The translations under genes and the position numbers were made by a program. From positions 62,001 to 126,000 of the forward strand of contig CAMDTW010000212.1 in assembly GCA_945910005.1 (NCBI GenBank): a DNA stretch of 64,000 bases, given 5' to 3'. The stretch comes from Isoperla grammatica. Lineage: Eukaryota; Arthropoda; Insecta; Plecoptera; Perlodidae. Positions within the stretch are counted from its first letter, which is position 1. Each line of letters begins with the position of its first letter. Of this stretch, positions 9,591 through 19,215 are shown piece after piece. The notes under the pieces were generated by a model that made no database searches, was not told the origin of the DNA, and worked only from the letters and a program-made list of their open reading frames with translations.

Positions 9591-9815
9591 AAACAACTAG
9601 GACTACACATGACAGACGACCTCTTGTGGAACAATCATACCAAGCACATATGTCAAAGAACTTACTAGCAGCTTTACACTCATTAAACCGACTAAAAAAA
9701 TTTCTTCCGACTAGACTTAAGACTCTCCTAGTACAAACGCTCATAATTCCTCACTTTGACTACTGTGACGTCGTTTACAATGACCTAACAGAAGACCAAG
9801 CTATCCGTCTTCAAC
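9591..9815 (+). pseudogene. Non-LTR reverse transcriptase C-terminal fragment
   Basis: Encodes LGLHMTDDLLWNNHTKHIC, then after a TAG/frame break LAALHSLNRLKKFLP and LIIPHFDYCDVVYNDLTEDQA. This is the region after the catalytic core of CR1/L2/Jockey-type reverse transcriptases (usual HxDYCD block). It is truncated at both ends; a longer copy is at 22540-23141 with the same left joint. Confidence 0.7.
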
Positions 9816-9905
9816 ATTATTATAACATTATTCATTAGTAAAAATGCATAATTATAATAATAATAAACATTATAATAATATTTCATTATTATTATTATTA
9901 TTGTG
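9816..9905. repeat. AT-rich microsatellite (ATA/ATT)n
   Basis: Degenerate ATAATA and ATTATT runs separating two retrotransposon fragments. Confidence 0.8.
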
Positions 9906-9914
9906 TCCAATAAT

Positions 9915-10100
9915 TCTTTAGACAGAGACACAAGTTCATGCCCTGGAAAGTCTCACCCGCACAACACTCACCAAATACAGAAGTCATCACCCTAAGTCAG
10001 CAATAGTGACTCTACCGAGAAAAAGGGGGAAGTGGCTTGATTGATTTAAACAATTTATATTATAAACAAATTGAAATTCTAATAAAGTACTTTTATACAA
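9915..10100 (+). pseudogene. Second reverse-transcriptase C-terminal fragment
   Basis: Reads LTKYRSHHPKSAIVTLPRKRG, then after a shift LIDLNNLYYKQIEILIKYF. The pattern LPRxxGGRGLIDL...YKQI is known from the extreme C-terminus of some animal non-LTR reverse transcriptases. It is of a different type from the preceding fragment and is cut by the minisatellite at 10101. Confidence 0.45.
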
Positions 10101-11496
10101 GGCTGTGCTGCCAGGGAGTGTTGACGAGCTGGGTGCTTGGCGCGCTCTATGTGGAGCTGTGGGTCTGTGTGGGACATTGTTTGTTGTGGTTCGCCAGAGA
10201 AGGCTGTGCTGCCAGGGAGCGTTGACGAGCTGGGTGCTTGGCACGCTCTATGTGTAGCTTTGGGTCTGTGGGGAACATTGTTTGTTGTGGTTTGCCAGAG
10301 AAGGCTGTGCTGCCAGGGAGCGTTGACGAGCTGGGTGCTTGGCACGCTCTATGTGTAGCTTTGGGTCTGTGTGGGACATTGTTTGTTGTGGTTTGCCAGA
10401 GAAGGCTGTGCTGCCAGGGAGCGTTGACGAGCTGGGTGCTTGGCACGCTCTATGTGGAGCTTTGGGTCTGTGGGGAACATTGTTTGTTGTGGTTCGCCAG
10501 AGAAGGCTGTGCTGCCAGGGAGCGTTGACGAGCTGGGTGCTTGGCGCGCTCTATGTGGAGCTTTGGGTCTGTGGGGAACATTGTTTGTTGTGGTTCGCCA
10601 GAGAAGGCTGTGCTGCCAGGGAGCGTTGACGAGCTGGGTGCTTGGCACGCTCTATGTGGAGCTTTGGGTCTGTGGGGAACATTGTTTGTTGTGGTTCGCC
10701 AGAGAAGGCTGTGCTGCCAGGGAGCGTTGACGAGCTGGGTGCTTGGCGCGCTCTATGTGGTGCTTTGGGTCTGTGGGGAACATTGTTTGTTGTGGTTCGC
10801 CAGAGAAGGCTGTGCTGCCAGGGAGCGTTGACGAGCTGGGTGCTTGGCACGCTCTATGTGGAGCTGTGGGTCTGTGGGGAACATTGTTTGTTGTTGTTCG
10901 CCAGAGAAGGCTGTGCTGCCAGGGAGCGTTGACGAGCTGGGTGCTTGGCACGCTCTATGTGGAGCTGTGGGTCTGTGGGGAACATTGTTTGTTGTGGTTC
11001 GCCAGAGAAGGCTGTGCTGCCAGGGAGCGTTGACGAGCTGGGTGCTTGGCGCGCTCTATGTGGAGCTTTGGGTCTGTGGGGAACATTGTTTGTTGTGGTT
11101 CGCCAGAGAAGGCTGTGCTGCCAGGGAGCGTTGACGAGCTGGGTGCTTGGCGCGCTCTACATGCAGCTTTGGGTCTGTGGGGAACATTGTTTGTTGTGGT
11201 TCGCCAGAGAAGGCTGTGCTGCCAGGGAGCGTTGACGAGCTGGGTGCTTGGCGCGCTCTATGTGGGGCTTTGGGTCTGTGGGGAACATTGTTTGTTGTGG
11301 TTCACCCAAGAAGGCTGTGCTGCAGGGAGCGTTGACGAGCTGTGTGCTTGGCACGCTCTATGTGGAGCTTTGGGTCTGTGGGGAACATTGTTTGTTGTGG
11401 TTCGCCAGAGAAGGCTGTGCTGCCAGGGAGCGTTGACGAGCTGTGTGCTTGGCCTGCTCTATGTGGAGCTTTGGGTCTGTGGGGAACATTGTTTGT
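10101..11496 (+). repeat. Minisatellite, 14 copies of a 101-bp unit
   Basis: Unit starts GGCTGTGCTGCCAGGGAGCG at 10101, 10202, 10303 and so on to 11413. One unit (11313) is 100 bp, and the last ends at about 84 bp. Copies differ at few sites, such as GCGCG/GCACG and GAGCTT/GAGCTG. Because 101 leaves remainder 2 on division by 3 and few stops occur, long overlapping open frames appear on both strands; they are not supported as genes. A short second array is at 27872-28131. Confidence 0.95.
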
Positions 11497-12359
11497 TTTG
11501 ACAGTGGACTTGGAAACGTCAGTGTGTGGGGGAGGTTGGGGAATGTGATAGCTGTGAGGACCGGTGAGTTTTCCTGTTTGTATCTCTGTGGTTATTGCTC
11601 TTATAAGTACTTGATTTGGGATTCCACACGGTTTGCGTGAAGCGACCATAACAATATATTTCTGAGTATTTGATAAAAAATTCACACTTCTATCACAAAA
11701 CCCCGAATGACTCGTCTAATCCACTACACTATTACAACTACTGAACTTCAATCATTTACTTGGTTCAAAGTGGAAAATGACTAATGTATTACATACTTTG
11801 TATTGAAAAATGTGCTAAAATTCATATTGATTTTGTCATTTGTTGAAAATTTCATAAAAAACTTGAATATGAGTAAATCTCAAAGATTGCAGTTCAGTGT
11901 ATGTAAAAACCATCCATCATTTTGTAAAAAAAATGTTTATAAATGTAGGCCTAAGTGTAATATTTTGTTAGATATGGCGCCAGGAAAATAAATAATTTAA
12001 CATTGCAGGTATAGGGCCATCAATCCCCCCTTAAGCAACTACTGCGGCACACTAAAGTAATATCGTCGTCCGGGTACCCTGCTCAGAGCTAGGGCTGACC
12101 ATTCGGCTACCGAAGTAGCTTACTATAGATAAGCCGGGCCCCTAGACGCGCTCAGTGGCCAGTTCAGTAATTGCAATATGTGTTTCTGTGCTTTGGGTTC
12201 AAAGGTTGTGTAGTGTCGCAGCTTGCGGTTGTGAGATGACGCCATTCAAGCAAGAGATGTTAGTTGCGACTGTTCGAGGAAGGTTGGTTTGCACGTAACT
12301 CTCTTCCACCTGTCAAAACCCCGCCCGCTGCCTTATTGGTGTCATAAACGTCTAGATAT
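11497..12359 (+). repeat. Block T copy 1 (duplicated at 28132-30136), carries the empty TTAA site
   Basis: Non-coding flank of the minisatellite that matches 28132-30136 closely, apart from the insertion there. The uninterrupted TTAA is at 12031-12034. Its last 100 bp contain a C-rich CCCGCCCGCTGCC patch before block S. Confidence 0.85.
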
Positions 12360-12366
12360 GGCTGTT

Positions 12367-12600
12367 GTCAAGATGCGAGTTTTACCCGAGTACTCAAGGA
12401 GAACGAGTGGATATTGAAATAAGGCAGAGCTACGTGGAGTGGCTCCCTACGACTTGGCTCACAGTCATGTGTACTGTGACAGCTACAACACAGAGCTTGC
12501 AAGCATGGAGTCTTTCTTCCAAGTTGAGTGAACAGAGTCTCTTCGCCGAGTGACTTAGGCTGAGGCGAGACGAGCGGTGGCCTGTAAACGCGAGTATTGT
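12367..12600 (+). repeat. Dispersed block S, copy 2
   Basis: Same piece as 4979 but it ends at GGTGGCCTGTAAACG and passes into an intron-like run ending in CTCTTTCAG at 12707. Confidence 0.6.
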
Positions 12601-12707
12601 TTTCGTATTGATCAATCTTAAACCTTAACCATTTGTGTGAAGTAACCATTCATCAGTAACTTCAAGAAATTTTACTAAGTAGTAATTTCCTATATTGCCT
12701 CTTTCAG

Positions 12708-12901
12708 CAAAACTGGGAGCTACGGCGAAAATCTGTAAAAAGGAAACTGTGAAAGTTGAAAGGTCTCCGTACAATCTACATTCACGAAAAGATCTAAAAT
12801 CCTACTTTCATGAAGAAAGAAGCAAAGTCACTAGCACACCACTAAAGACCCACAAGAAAACATCACTTTCACACAATCTATCACCTATAAAAAAAACCTG
12901 A
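12708..12901 (+). other. Exon-like piece K (terminal exon), copy 1
   Basis: The acceptor TTGCCTCTTTCAG precedes an open frame encoding KLGATAKICKKETVKVERSP, YNLHSRKDLKSYF and TSTPLKT, ending in a stop. The residues are basic and of low complexity, like the tail of a DNA- or RNA-binding protein. The sister copy at 14232 reads AYNLRSGQELKSYF. The family is not identified. Confidence 0.45.
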
Positions 12902-12944
12902 AAGCAATCTTAAGTCTCAAGTCAATCTCCTCTGCAATCTCAAG

Positions 12945-13429
12945 TCTGCTTGGTACAGTTTTTTTCTGAACTGTCACTGCACAAGTTGTGCATGCACCTG
13001 GCAGAACTTTTGCTGCAAGTCATGCTATTAATAAGTTGGTGTACGTCACTTGAATCAATTACATTAAGAAGTCTTAGTTTGGCAGCCTTAAACTCCTGAT
13101 TAGATAGATAGATAGATATGTTTGGAGTATGGAGCTTGTATGGAGCTTGCAACGGCAAGTATCACGGTCTTCCTGTGTAGGATTTAATACATAAAATGGA
13201 CGATACCAACAAAACGTAGTGTAGGAAATAGCATGATCCATTGGAACAGCCTTGATGAAACTTGACTAAGTATTTTTCAAAGTATCGACTTTGTTGTTTC
13301 ACTTTTTTAAGTGTTAAAGTCTCCTTTTTCTCCACTGTGTGATACCTTAAGCTCTGGTATTTTCAATACTGCCCAGCTCTGGCTTTAAACGCATTTTAGA
13401 GTCTCAAAATAGGAAATATAGCACGGTTT
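12945..13429 (+). repeat. Block V copy 1, non-coding
   Basis: Contains (GATA)n near 13103-13118 and is nearly the same as 21399-21870. Together the two define the empty site for the Gypsy/minisatellite insertion: here the sequence runs without break from the exon K tail to TTTTTTTCTGAACTG. Confidence 0.75.
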
Positions 13430-13648
13430 ATGTGCTTGCTAATACGTATTCGCCCTTTTGTGTTCTATGGTGTGTTTTACAGGAATAATAAAACGTGGCT
13501 TAGTCGGCCATTACAGTGCTACAAGAGACATACATCAATAAATCTCAAATGTATAAATGGCGGAAGACATGTTCTGCTGCTAGGAGGACCTATGAAACAT
13601 TTTTGTAACATCTACCTCGATAAACCTAAAATCCATAAATGGCGGTAG
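13430..13648 (+). other. Exon-like piece M, copy 2
   Basis: Diverged from the 2.9-kb-array version: after TTTTACAG it reads NNKTWLSRPLQCYKRHTS and GGRHVLLLGGPMKHF. It groups with the 21871 copy (LLLGGPMKHF) against the LLQGGPIKHF versions. Confidence 0.4.
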
Positions 13649-13726
13649 ACATGTTCTCACACACAACTAAAGCAGCTTTGCATCTTGTGTGAGGTAATAA
13701 ACTAAAAAAGAGAAGCGATTGGGCTG

Positions 13727-13889
13727 GTCTGGTGGTTAACCCCTGAACATCTGTTCCTTGGAGCCTCCCCAGATGGAACTGTGAGCTGCTCTTGATGCGG
13801 CACAGGAGTCATCGAAGTCAAATGTCTGTTTTGCCTGAAAGACAAGTGTGTGGACAATTTGCTGTCAAAAACTGTCTAGATATGGCTGT
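13727..13889 (+). pseudogene. YqaJ C-half stub, copy with extra defects
   Basis: Retains SPDGTVSC and CLKDKCVDN codons with substitutions that destroy the Cys pair and the EIK lysine context. One A is lost in GCTGTCAAAAACTG, and it then joins block S. Confidence 0.55.
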
Positions 13890-14110
13890 TGTCAAGATGC
13901 GAGTTTTACCCGAGTACTCAAGGAGAACGAGTGGATATTGAAATAAGGCAGAGCTACGTGGTTTGGCTCCCTACGACTTGGCTCACAGCCATGTGTACTG
14001 TGACAGCTACAACACAGAGCTTGCGAGCATGGAGTCTTTCTTCCAAGTTGAGTGAACAGAGTCTCTTCTCCGAGTGACTTAGGCTGAGGCGAGACGAGCG
14101 GTGGCCTGTA
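13890..14110 (+). repeat. Dispersed block S, copy 3
   Basis: Matches the 12367 copy through GGTGGCCTGTAAA, and both are followed by exon K, so this S-K order was duplicated together. Confidence 0.6.
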
Positions 14111-14231
14111 AATGCGAGTATTGTTTTCGTATTGATCAATCTTAAACCTTAACCATTTGTGTGAAGTAACCATCCATCAGTAACTTCAAAAAATTTTACT
14201 AAGTAGTAATTTCCTATATTGCCTCTTTCAG

Positions 14232-14431
14232 CAAAACTGGGAGCTACGGCTGAAATCCGTAAAAAGGAAACATCGAAAGTTAAAAGGTCTCCACTTAAAT
14301 GTGCCTACAATCTACGTTCAGGACAAGAACTTAAATCCTACTTTCCTGAACAAAGAAGCAAAGTCACCAGTACACCGCTGAAAACCGACAATGAAACATC
14401 AATCAATCTATCACATATAAAAAAAAACTGA
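14232..14431 (+). other. Exon-like piece K, copy 2
   Basis: Acceptor CTCTTTCAG, then KLGATAEIRKKETSKVKRSP, CAYNLRSGQELKSYF, ending KTDNETSINLSHIKKN and a stop. The 3' part from 14370 is repeated at 16157 and 18539 as the start of tandem units 2 and 3. Confidence 0.45.
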
Positions 14432-14456
14432 AAGCAGTCTCAAGTCAATCTCCACT

Positions 14457-15205
14457 GCAATTTGATTTTATACGATAACGCTGACACTCTGGTAATTGAC
14501 TTTTAACACATTTGATTTTATAATAGAGCTGACACTCTGGTAATTGACTATTAACACATTTGATTTTATATGATAATGCTGACACTCTGGTAATTGACTT
14601 TTAACACATTTGATTTTATATGATAATGCTGACACTCTGGTAATTGACTTTTAACACATTTGATTTTATAATAAAGCTGACACTCTGGTAATTGACTTTT
14701 AACACATTTGATTTTATATGATAATGCTGACACTCTGGTAATTGACTTTTAACACATTTGATTTTGTAATAAAGCTGACACTCTGGTAATTGACTTTTAA
14801 CACATTTGATTTTATATGATAATGCTGACACTCTGGTAATTGACTTTTAACACATTTGATTTTATATGATAATGCTGACACTCTGGTAATTGACTTTTAA
14901 CACATTTGATTTTATATGATAATGCTGACACTCTGGTAATTGACTTTTAACACATTTGATTTTATATGATAATGCTGACACTCTGGTAATTGACTTTTAA
15001 CACATTTGATTTTATATGATAAAGCTGACACTCTGGTAATTGACTTTTAACACATTTGATTTTATATGATAATGCTGACACTCTGGTAATTGACTTTTAA
15101 CACATTTGATTTTATATGATAATGCTGACACTCTGGTAATTGACTTTTAACACATTTGATTTTATACGATGACGCTGACACTGTGCCGATTAACTTTTAA
15201 AACAT
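14457..15205 (+). repeat. 50-bp minisatellite, array 1 (about 15 copies)
   Basis: Unit GCTGACACTCTGGTAATTGA plus 30 bp ending ATATGATAAT, with 47-48-bp variants. The right-edge copy reads CTGTGCCGATTAAC instead of CTCTGGTAATTGAC, the usual pattern of diverged edge units. Confidence 0.95.
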
Positions 15206-15390
15206 TTAATTAGATACGATGATGTCAAATTTTTTTTTAATTTTATTTTGTATTGATATATTTCTTATTAATATACTATACACGTACAGAACAAAAAAGC
15301 AACCACAAGCCTATCATGGCTTATCCGTGGTTTTGAACTTCATAATACTGTCAGCCTCGATTACATTATATATCTATAAAAATCTGCAAA

Positions 15391-16156
15391 CGGGTTGTAC
15401 AACTTTTACAACAAGTTCGTGAAGAACCGAGCATCGCTTCTGGAACCACTTCACAGACTGCTAGACGATGCCAGTTCCTGGAAGTGGGAAGAACAAGAAG
15501 AAAAAGCTTTCCTAGAAGCCAAAAGAAGATTACAATCGGCTGATGTATTGACTCATTACGATGAAGATAAGCCAATCGAGCTAACATGTGATGCATCGCC
15601 CGTAGGAGTCGGGGCGGTTTTGTCTCATATCAACGATCTGGGTCAAGGGCAACCGATTGCTTTTGCATCAAGAACACTAACAAGCACAGAGCGTAACTAC
15701 TCACAGACGGACCGAGAGGCTCTAAGCATAATCTATGGAGTTAAACACTTTCATCAATACTTATACGGTCGCAAATTCAAGATTGTAACCGACCATCAAC
15801 CCCTGTTAGGATTGTTTAACCCGATAAAGTCGATTCCACAGATCATTTCACCGAGAATGCTACGTTGGAGCATACTACTTTCGTCGTACGAGTACGAATT
15901 AGTTTATCGCCCTGGTAAACCAATTTGTAATGCAGGAGGGCCTCAGCAGGTTACCAGTCCAACATCAAGATACAGAAACTCCAGCTCCATATGAAGTATT
16001 GCTCCTGGAAGCACTGGACAAACCACCGATCACAGCAGTTGAGATAGAAAAGGTTTCCAAACAAGTCCGTGTGATTGTCAAGGTCATAAGAATGCGTACT
16101 GTAAAAATGGCAGCATGACCTCAACAATGGGAAATTTACACCGTACTTCCGACGAC
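15391..16156 (+). pseudogene. Ty3/Gypsy pol fragment, copy 1 (RT end, RNase H)
   Basis: Begins inside the RT tail (GLYNFYNKFVKN), then LLEPLHRLL and the RNase H-like block ELTCDASPVGVGAVLSH, IAFASRTLTSTERNYSQTDR, TDHQPLLGLF and YELVYRPGK. Indels near 15935 (GCAGGAGGGCC) and further defects close the frame. The piece ends before the integrase zinc finger at the tandem joint. RNase H would remove template RNA during reverse transcription. Confidence 0.85.
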
Positions 16157-16236
16157 GTACATTGCTGAAAACCGACAATGAAACATCAATCAATCTATCA
16201 CATATAAAAAAAACTGAAAGCAGTCTCAAGTCAATC

Positions 16237-16895
16237 TCCTCTGCGATTTGATTTTATACGATAACGCTGACACTGTGCCGATTAACTTTTAACACATTTG
16301 ATTTTATATGAAATTGCTGACACTCTGGTAATTGACTCTTAACACATTTGATTTTATATGATAATGCTGACACTCTGGTAATTGACTTTTAACACATTTG
16401 ATTTTATATGATAATGCTGACACTCTGGTAATTGACTTTTAACACATTTGATTTTATAATAGAGCTGACACTCTGGTAATTGACTTTTAACACATTTGAT
16501 TTTATACGATAATGCTGACACTCTGGTAATTGACTTTTAACACATTTGATTTTATATGATAATGCTGACACTCTGGTAATTGACTTTTAACACATTTGAT
16601 TTTATAATAAAGCTGACACTCTGGTAATTGACTTTTAACACATTTGATTTTATATGATAATGCTGACACTCTGCTAATTGACTTTTAACACATTTGATTT
16701 TATATGATTATGCTGACACTCTGGTAATTGACTTTTAACACATTTGATTTTATATGATAATGCTGACACTCTGGTAATTGACTTTTAACACATTTGATTT
16801 TATATGATAATGCTGACACTCTGGTAATTGACTTTTAACACATTTGATTTTATACGATGACGCTGACACTGTGCCGATTAACTTTTAAAACATTT
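16237..16895 (+). repeat. 50-bp minisatellite, array 2 (about 13 copies)
   Basis: Both edge copies carry CTGTGCCGATTAAC while internal ones carry CTCTGGTAATTGAC. One unit reads CTGCTAATTGAC. Confidence 0.95.
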
Positions 16896-17078
16896 AATTA
16901 GATACGATGATGTCGAATTTTTTTTTTATTTTATTTTTTATTGATATATTTCTTATTAATATACTATACACGTACAGAACAAAAAAGCAACCACAAGCCT
17001 ATCATGGCTTATCCGTGGTTTTGAACTTCATAATACTGTCAGCCTCGATTACATTATATATCTATAAAAATCTGCAAA

Positions 17079-17625
17079 CGGGTTGTACAACTTTTACAAC
17101 AAGTTCGTGAAGAACCGAGCATCGCTTCTGGAACCACTTCACAGACTGCTAGACGATGCCAGTTCTTGGAAGTGGGAAGAACAAGAAGAAAAAGCTTTCC
17201 TAGAAGCCAAAAGAAGATTACAATCGGCTGATGTATTGACTCATTACGATGAAGATAAGCCAATCGAGCTAACATGTGATGCATCGCCTGTAGGAGTCGG
17301 GGCGGTTTTGTCTCATATCAACGATCTGGGTCAAGGGCAACCGATTGCTTTTGCATCAAGAACACTAACAAGCACAGAGCGTAACTACTCACAGACGGAC
17401 CGAGAGGCTCTAAGCATAATCTATGGAGTTAAACACTTTCATCAATACTTATACGGTCGCAAATTCAAGATTGTAACCGACCATCAACCCATGTTAGGAT
17501 TGTTTAACCCGATAAAGTCGATTCCACAGATCATTTCACCGAGAATGCTACGTTGGAGCATACTACTTTCGTCGTACGAGTACGAATTAGTTTATCGCCC
17601 TGGTAAACAAATTTGTAATGCAGAT
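17079..17625 (+). pseudogene. Ty3/Gypsy pol fragment, copy 2 (left part)
   Basis: Nearly identical to copy 1 through the RNase H region, with QPMLGLF for QPLLGLF. It is interrupted after QICNAD by the hAT element and resumes at 18314-18538. Confidence 0.85.
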
Positions 17626-18313
17626 TAGGGACTACACCGAATAGCATTTTTACGAACCGGATAATCGTTTAAGAAACCGGTTAAAACCGGTATTTGCTCC
17701 CTAAGATTTTGTGTCAATTTACAGCCGTTTGTTATCTGTATATCCCCCCTCCCCCCCAAAAAAACTATATACAGCTCTCTCGCTCGACATACCTACCTAC
17801 CTACATAATAAGGACCGAGCTATATTTGGGAAGTTGAAATGCGAGGGATGTACAAGAGAAAGGGCCGGCGTGTTGGCGTGTTTGGGGGGGGGGGGGGGGA
17901 GCGATCGGGTGATGCAACTGCTGAACAAGATGATGAGTAAGAAGGGTAAGGGCTATCGCTACGTTGAGTGAGTGTCGAGTGACCGTCGCGGCATCGAGTA
18001 GGCCAGTGGGACCTGCAGGACGATTCTCTAAATATGCGTTAAATTTTTCACCGATTTCGGTCGCTACAAAAAGGCTGTGTACCAATCACCGCCTTCAATT
18101 TGCCTTCCGTGAGGACTGAAACCGGTGATAAATTTAACGCGCATCTTAGAGAATCGCCCTACTGGTTCTGTGGTTCTGGGATGTAATAAAGTCTACGATC
18201 GAATTAAAAACAACGTGATTTTCTTATTTTCGGAAAACCGGTTTACGAAAAAGAAACCTGTTTCCTACGTAACCGGTTTCAAACCGGTTACCGATTATTC
18301 GATGTAGTCCCTA
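17626..18313. mobile_element. Non-autonomous hAT element with 8-bp target duplication
   Basis: Ends TAGGGACTACACCGAATA and TTCGATGTAGTCCCTA are inverted repeats. ATGCAGAT occurs at 17618-17625 and 18314-18321, and the empty site GTAATGCAGATGGACTC is present in unit 3 (about 19755). No transposase is visible. It contains ACCGGT-rich subterminal motifs, a 14-G run near 17886 and a nested inverted-repeat element. Confidence 0.92.
18017..18159. mobile_element. Nested MITE-like inverted repeat inside the hAT
   Basis: CGATTCTCTAAATATGCG near 18019 and its approximate inverse near 18140-18157 form arms of about 40 bp with a few mismatches, with about 60 bp between. No clear target duplication was found, so it may instead be a hairpin belonging to the hAT. 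Confidence 0.5.
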
Positions 18314-18538
18314 ATGCAGATGGACTCAGCAGGTTACCAGTCCAACATCAAGATACAGAAACTCCAGCTCCATATGAAGTATTGCTCCTGGAAGCACTGG
18401 ACAAACCACCGATCACAGCAGTTGAGATAGAAAAGGTTTCCAAACAAGACCCTGTGATTGTCAAGGTCATGGAATGCGTACTGTCAAAATGGCCGCATGA
18501 CCTCAACAATGGGAAATTTACACCGTACTTCCGACGAC
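18314..18538 (+). pseudogene. Ty3/Gypsy pol fragment, copy 2 (right part)
   Basis: Resumes at GLSRLPVQHQDTE after the duplicated ATGCAGAT and continues to KFTPYFRR, then the tandem joint. Confidence 0.8.
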
Positions 18539-18624
18539 GTACACCGCTGAAAACCGACAATGAAACATCAATCAATCTATCACATATAAAAAAAAACTGA
18601 AAGCAGTCTCAAGTCAATCTCCTC

Positions 18625-19032
18625 TGCGATTTGATTTTATACGATAACGCTGACACTGTGCCGATTAACTTTTAACACATTTGATTTTATATGATAATGC
18701 TGACACTCTGGTAATTGACTTTTAACACATTTGATTTTATATGATAATGCTGACACTCTGGTAATTGACTTTTAACACATTTGATTTTATATGATAATGC
18801 TGACACTCTGGTAATTGACTTTTAACACATTTGATTTTATATGATAATGGTGACACTCTGGTAATTGACTTTTAACACATTTGATTTTATATGATAATGC
18901 TGACACTCTGGTAATTGACTTTTAACACATTTGATTTTATATGATAATGCTGACACTCTGGTAATTGACTTTTAACACATTTGATTTTATACGATGACGC
19001 TGACACTGTGCCGATTAACTTTTAAAACATTT
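18625..19032 (+). repeat. 50-bp minisatellite, array 3 (about 8 copies)
   Basis: Shortest array; edge copies again carry CTGTGCCGATTAAC. One internal unit has GGTGACACTC. Confidence 0.95.
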
Positions 19033-19215
19033 AATTAGATACGATGATGTCGAATTTTTTTTTAATTTAATTTTTTATTGATATATTTCTTATTAATATA
19101 CTATACACGTACAGAACAAAAAAGCAACCACAAGCCTATCATGGCTTATCCGTGGTTTTGAACTTCATAATACTGTCAGCCTCGATTACATTATATATCT
19201 ATAAAAATCTGCAAA

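Larger units (their letters stand above)
14370..16156 (+). repeat. Tandem unit 1: exon tail + 50-bp minisatellite + Gypsy pol fragment
   Basis: Starts GTACACCGCTG in exon K and ends in Gypsy sequence at CGACGAC, after which exon K sequence restarts (GTACATTGCTG at 16157). In the uninterrupted Gypsy copy (19980) the same site continues GACAAGAATTG. This is a head-to-tail duplication whose joint shows 2-3 bp microhomology. Confidence 0.85.
16157..18538 (+). repeat. Tandem unit 2, carrying a hAT insertion
   Basis: Same order as unit 1: exon K tail, minisatellite, Gypsy fragment. It is longer because of the 688-bp hAT at 17626-18313, and it ends at the same CGACGAC joint. Confidence 0.85.

Noticed and set aside
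10137..11640. Many overlapping open frames of 60-150 codons on both strands
   Set aside because: They repeat every 101 bp in rotating phase and are a by-product of the stop-poor minisatellite unit; no start context or domain.
14457..19032. CRISPR-like array
   Set aside because: The 50-bp units are contiguous with no unique spacers, and the context is an animal genome.
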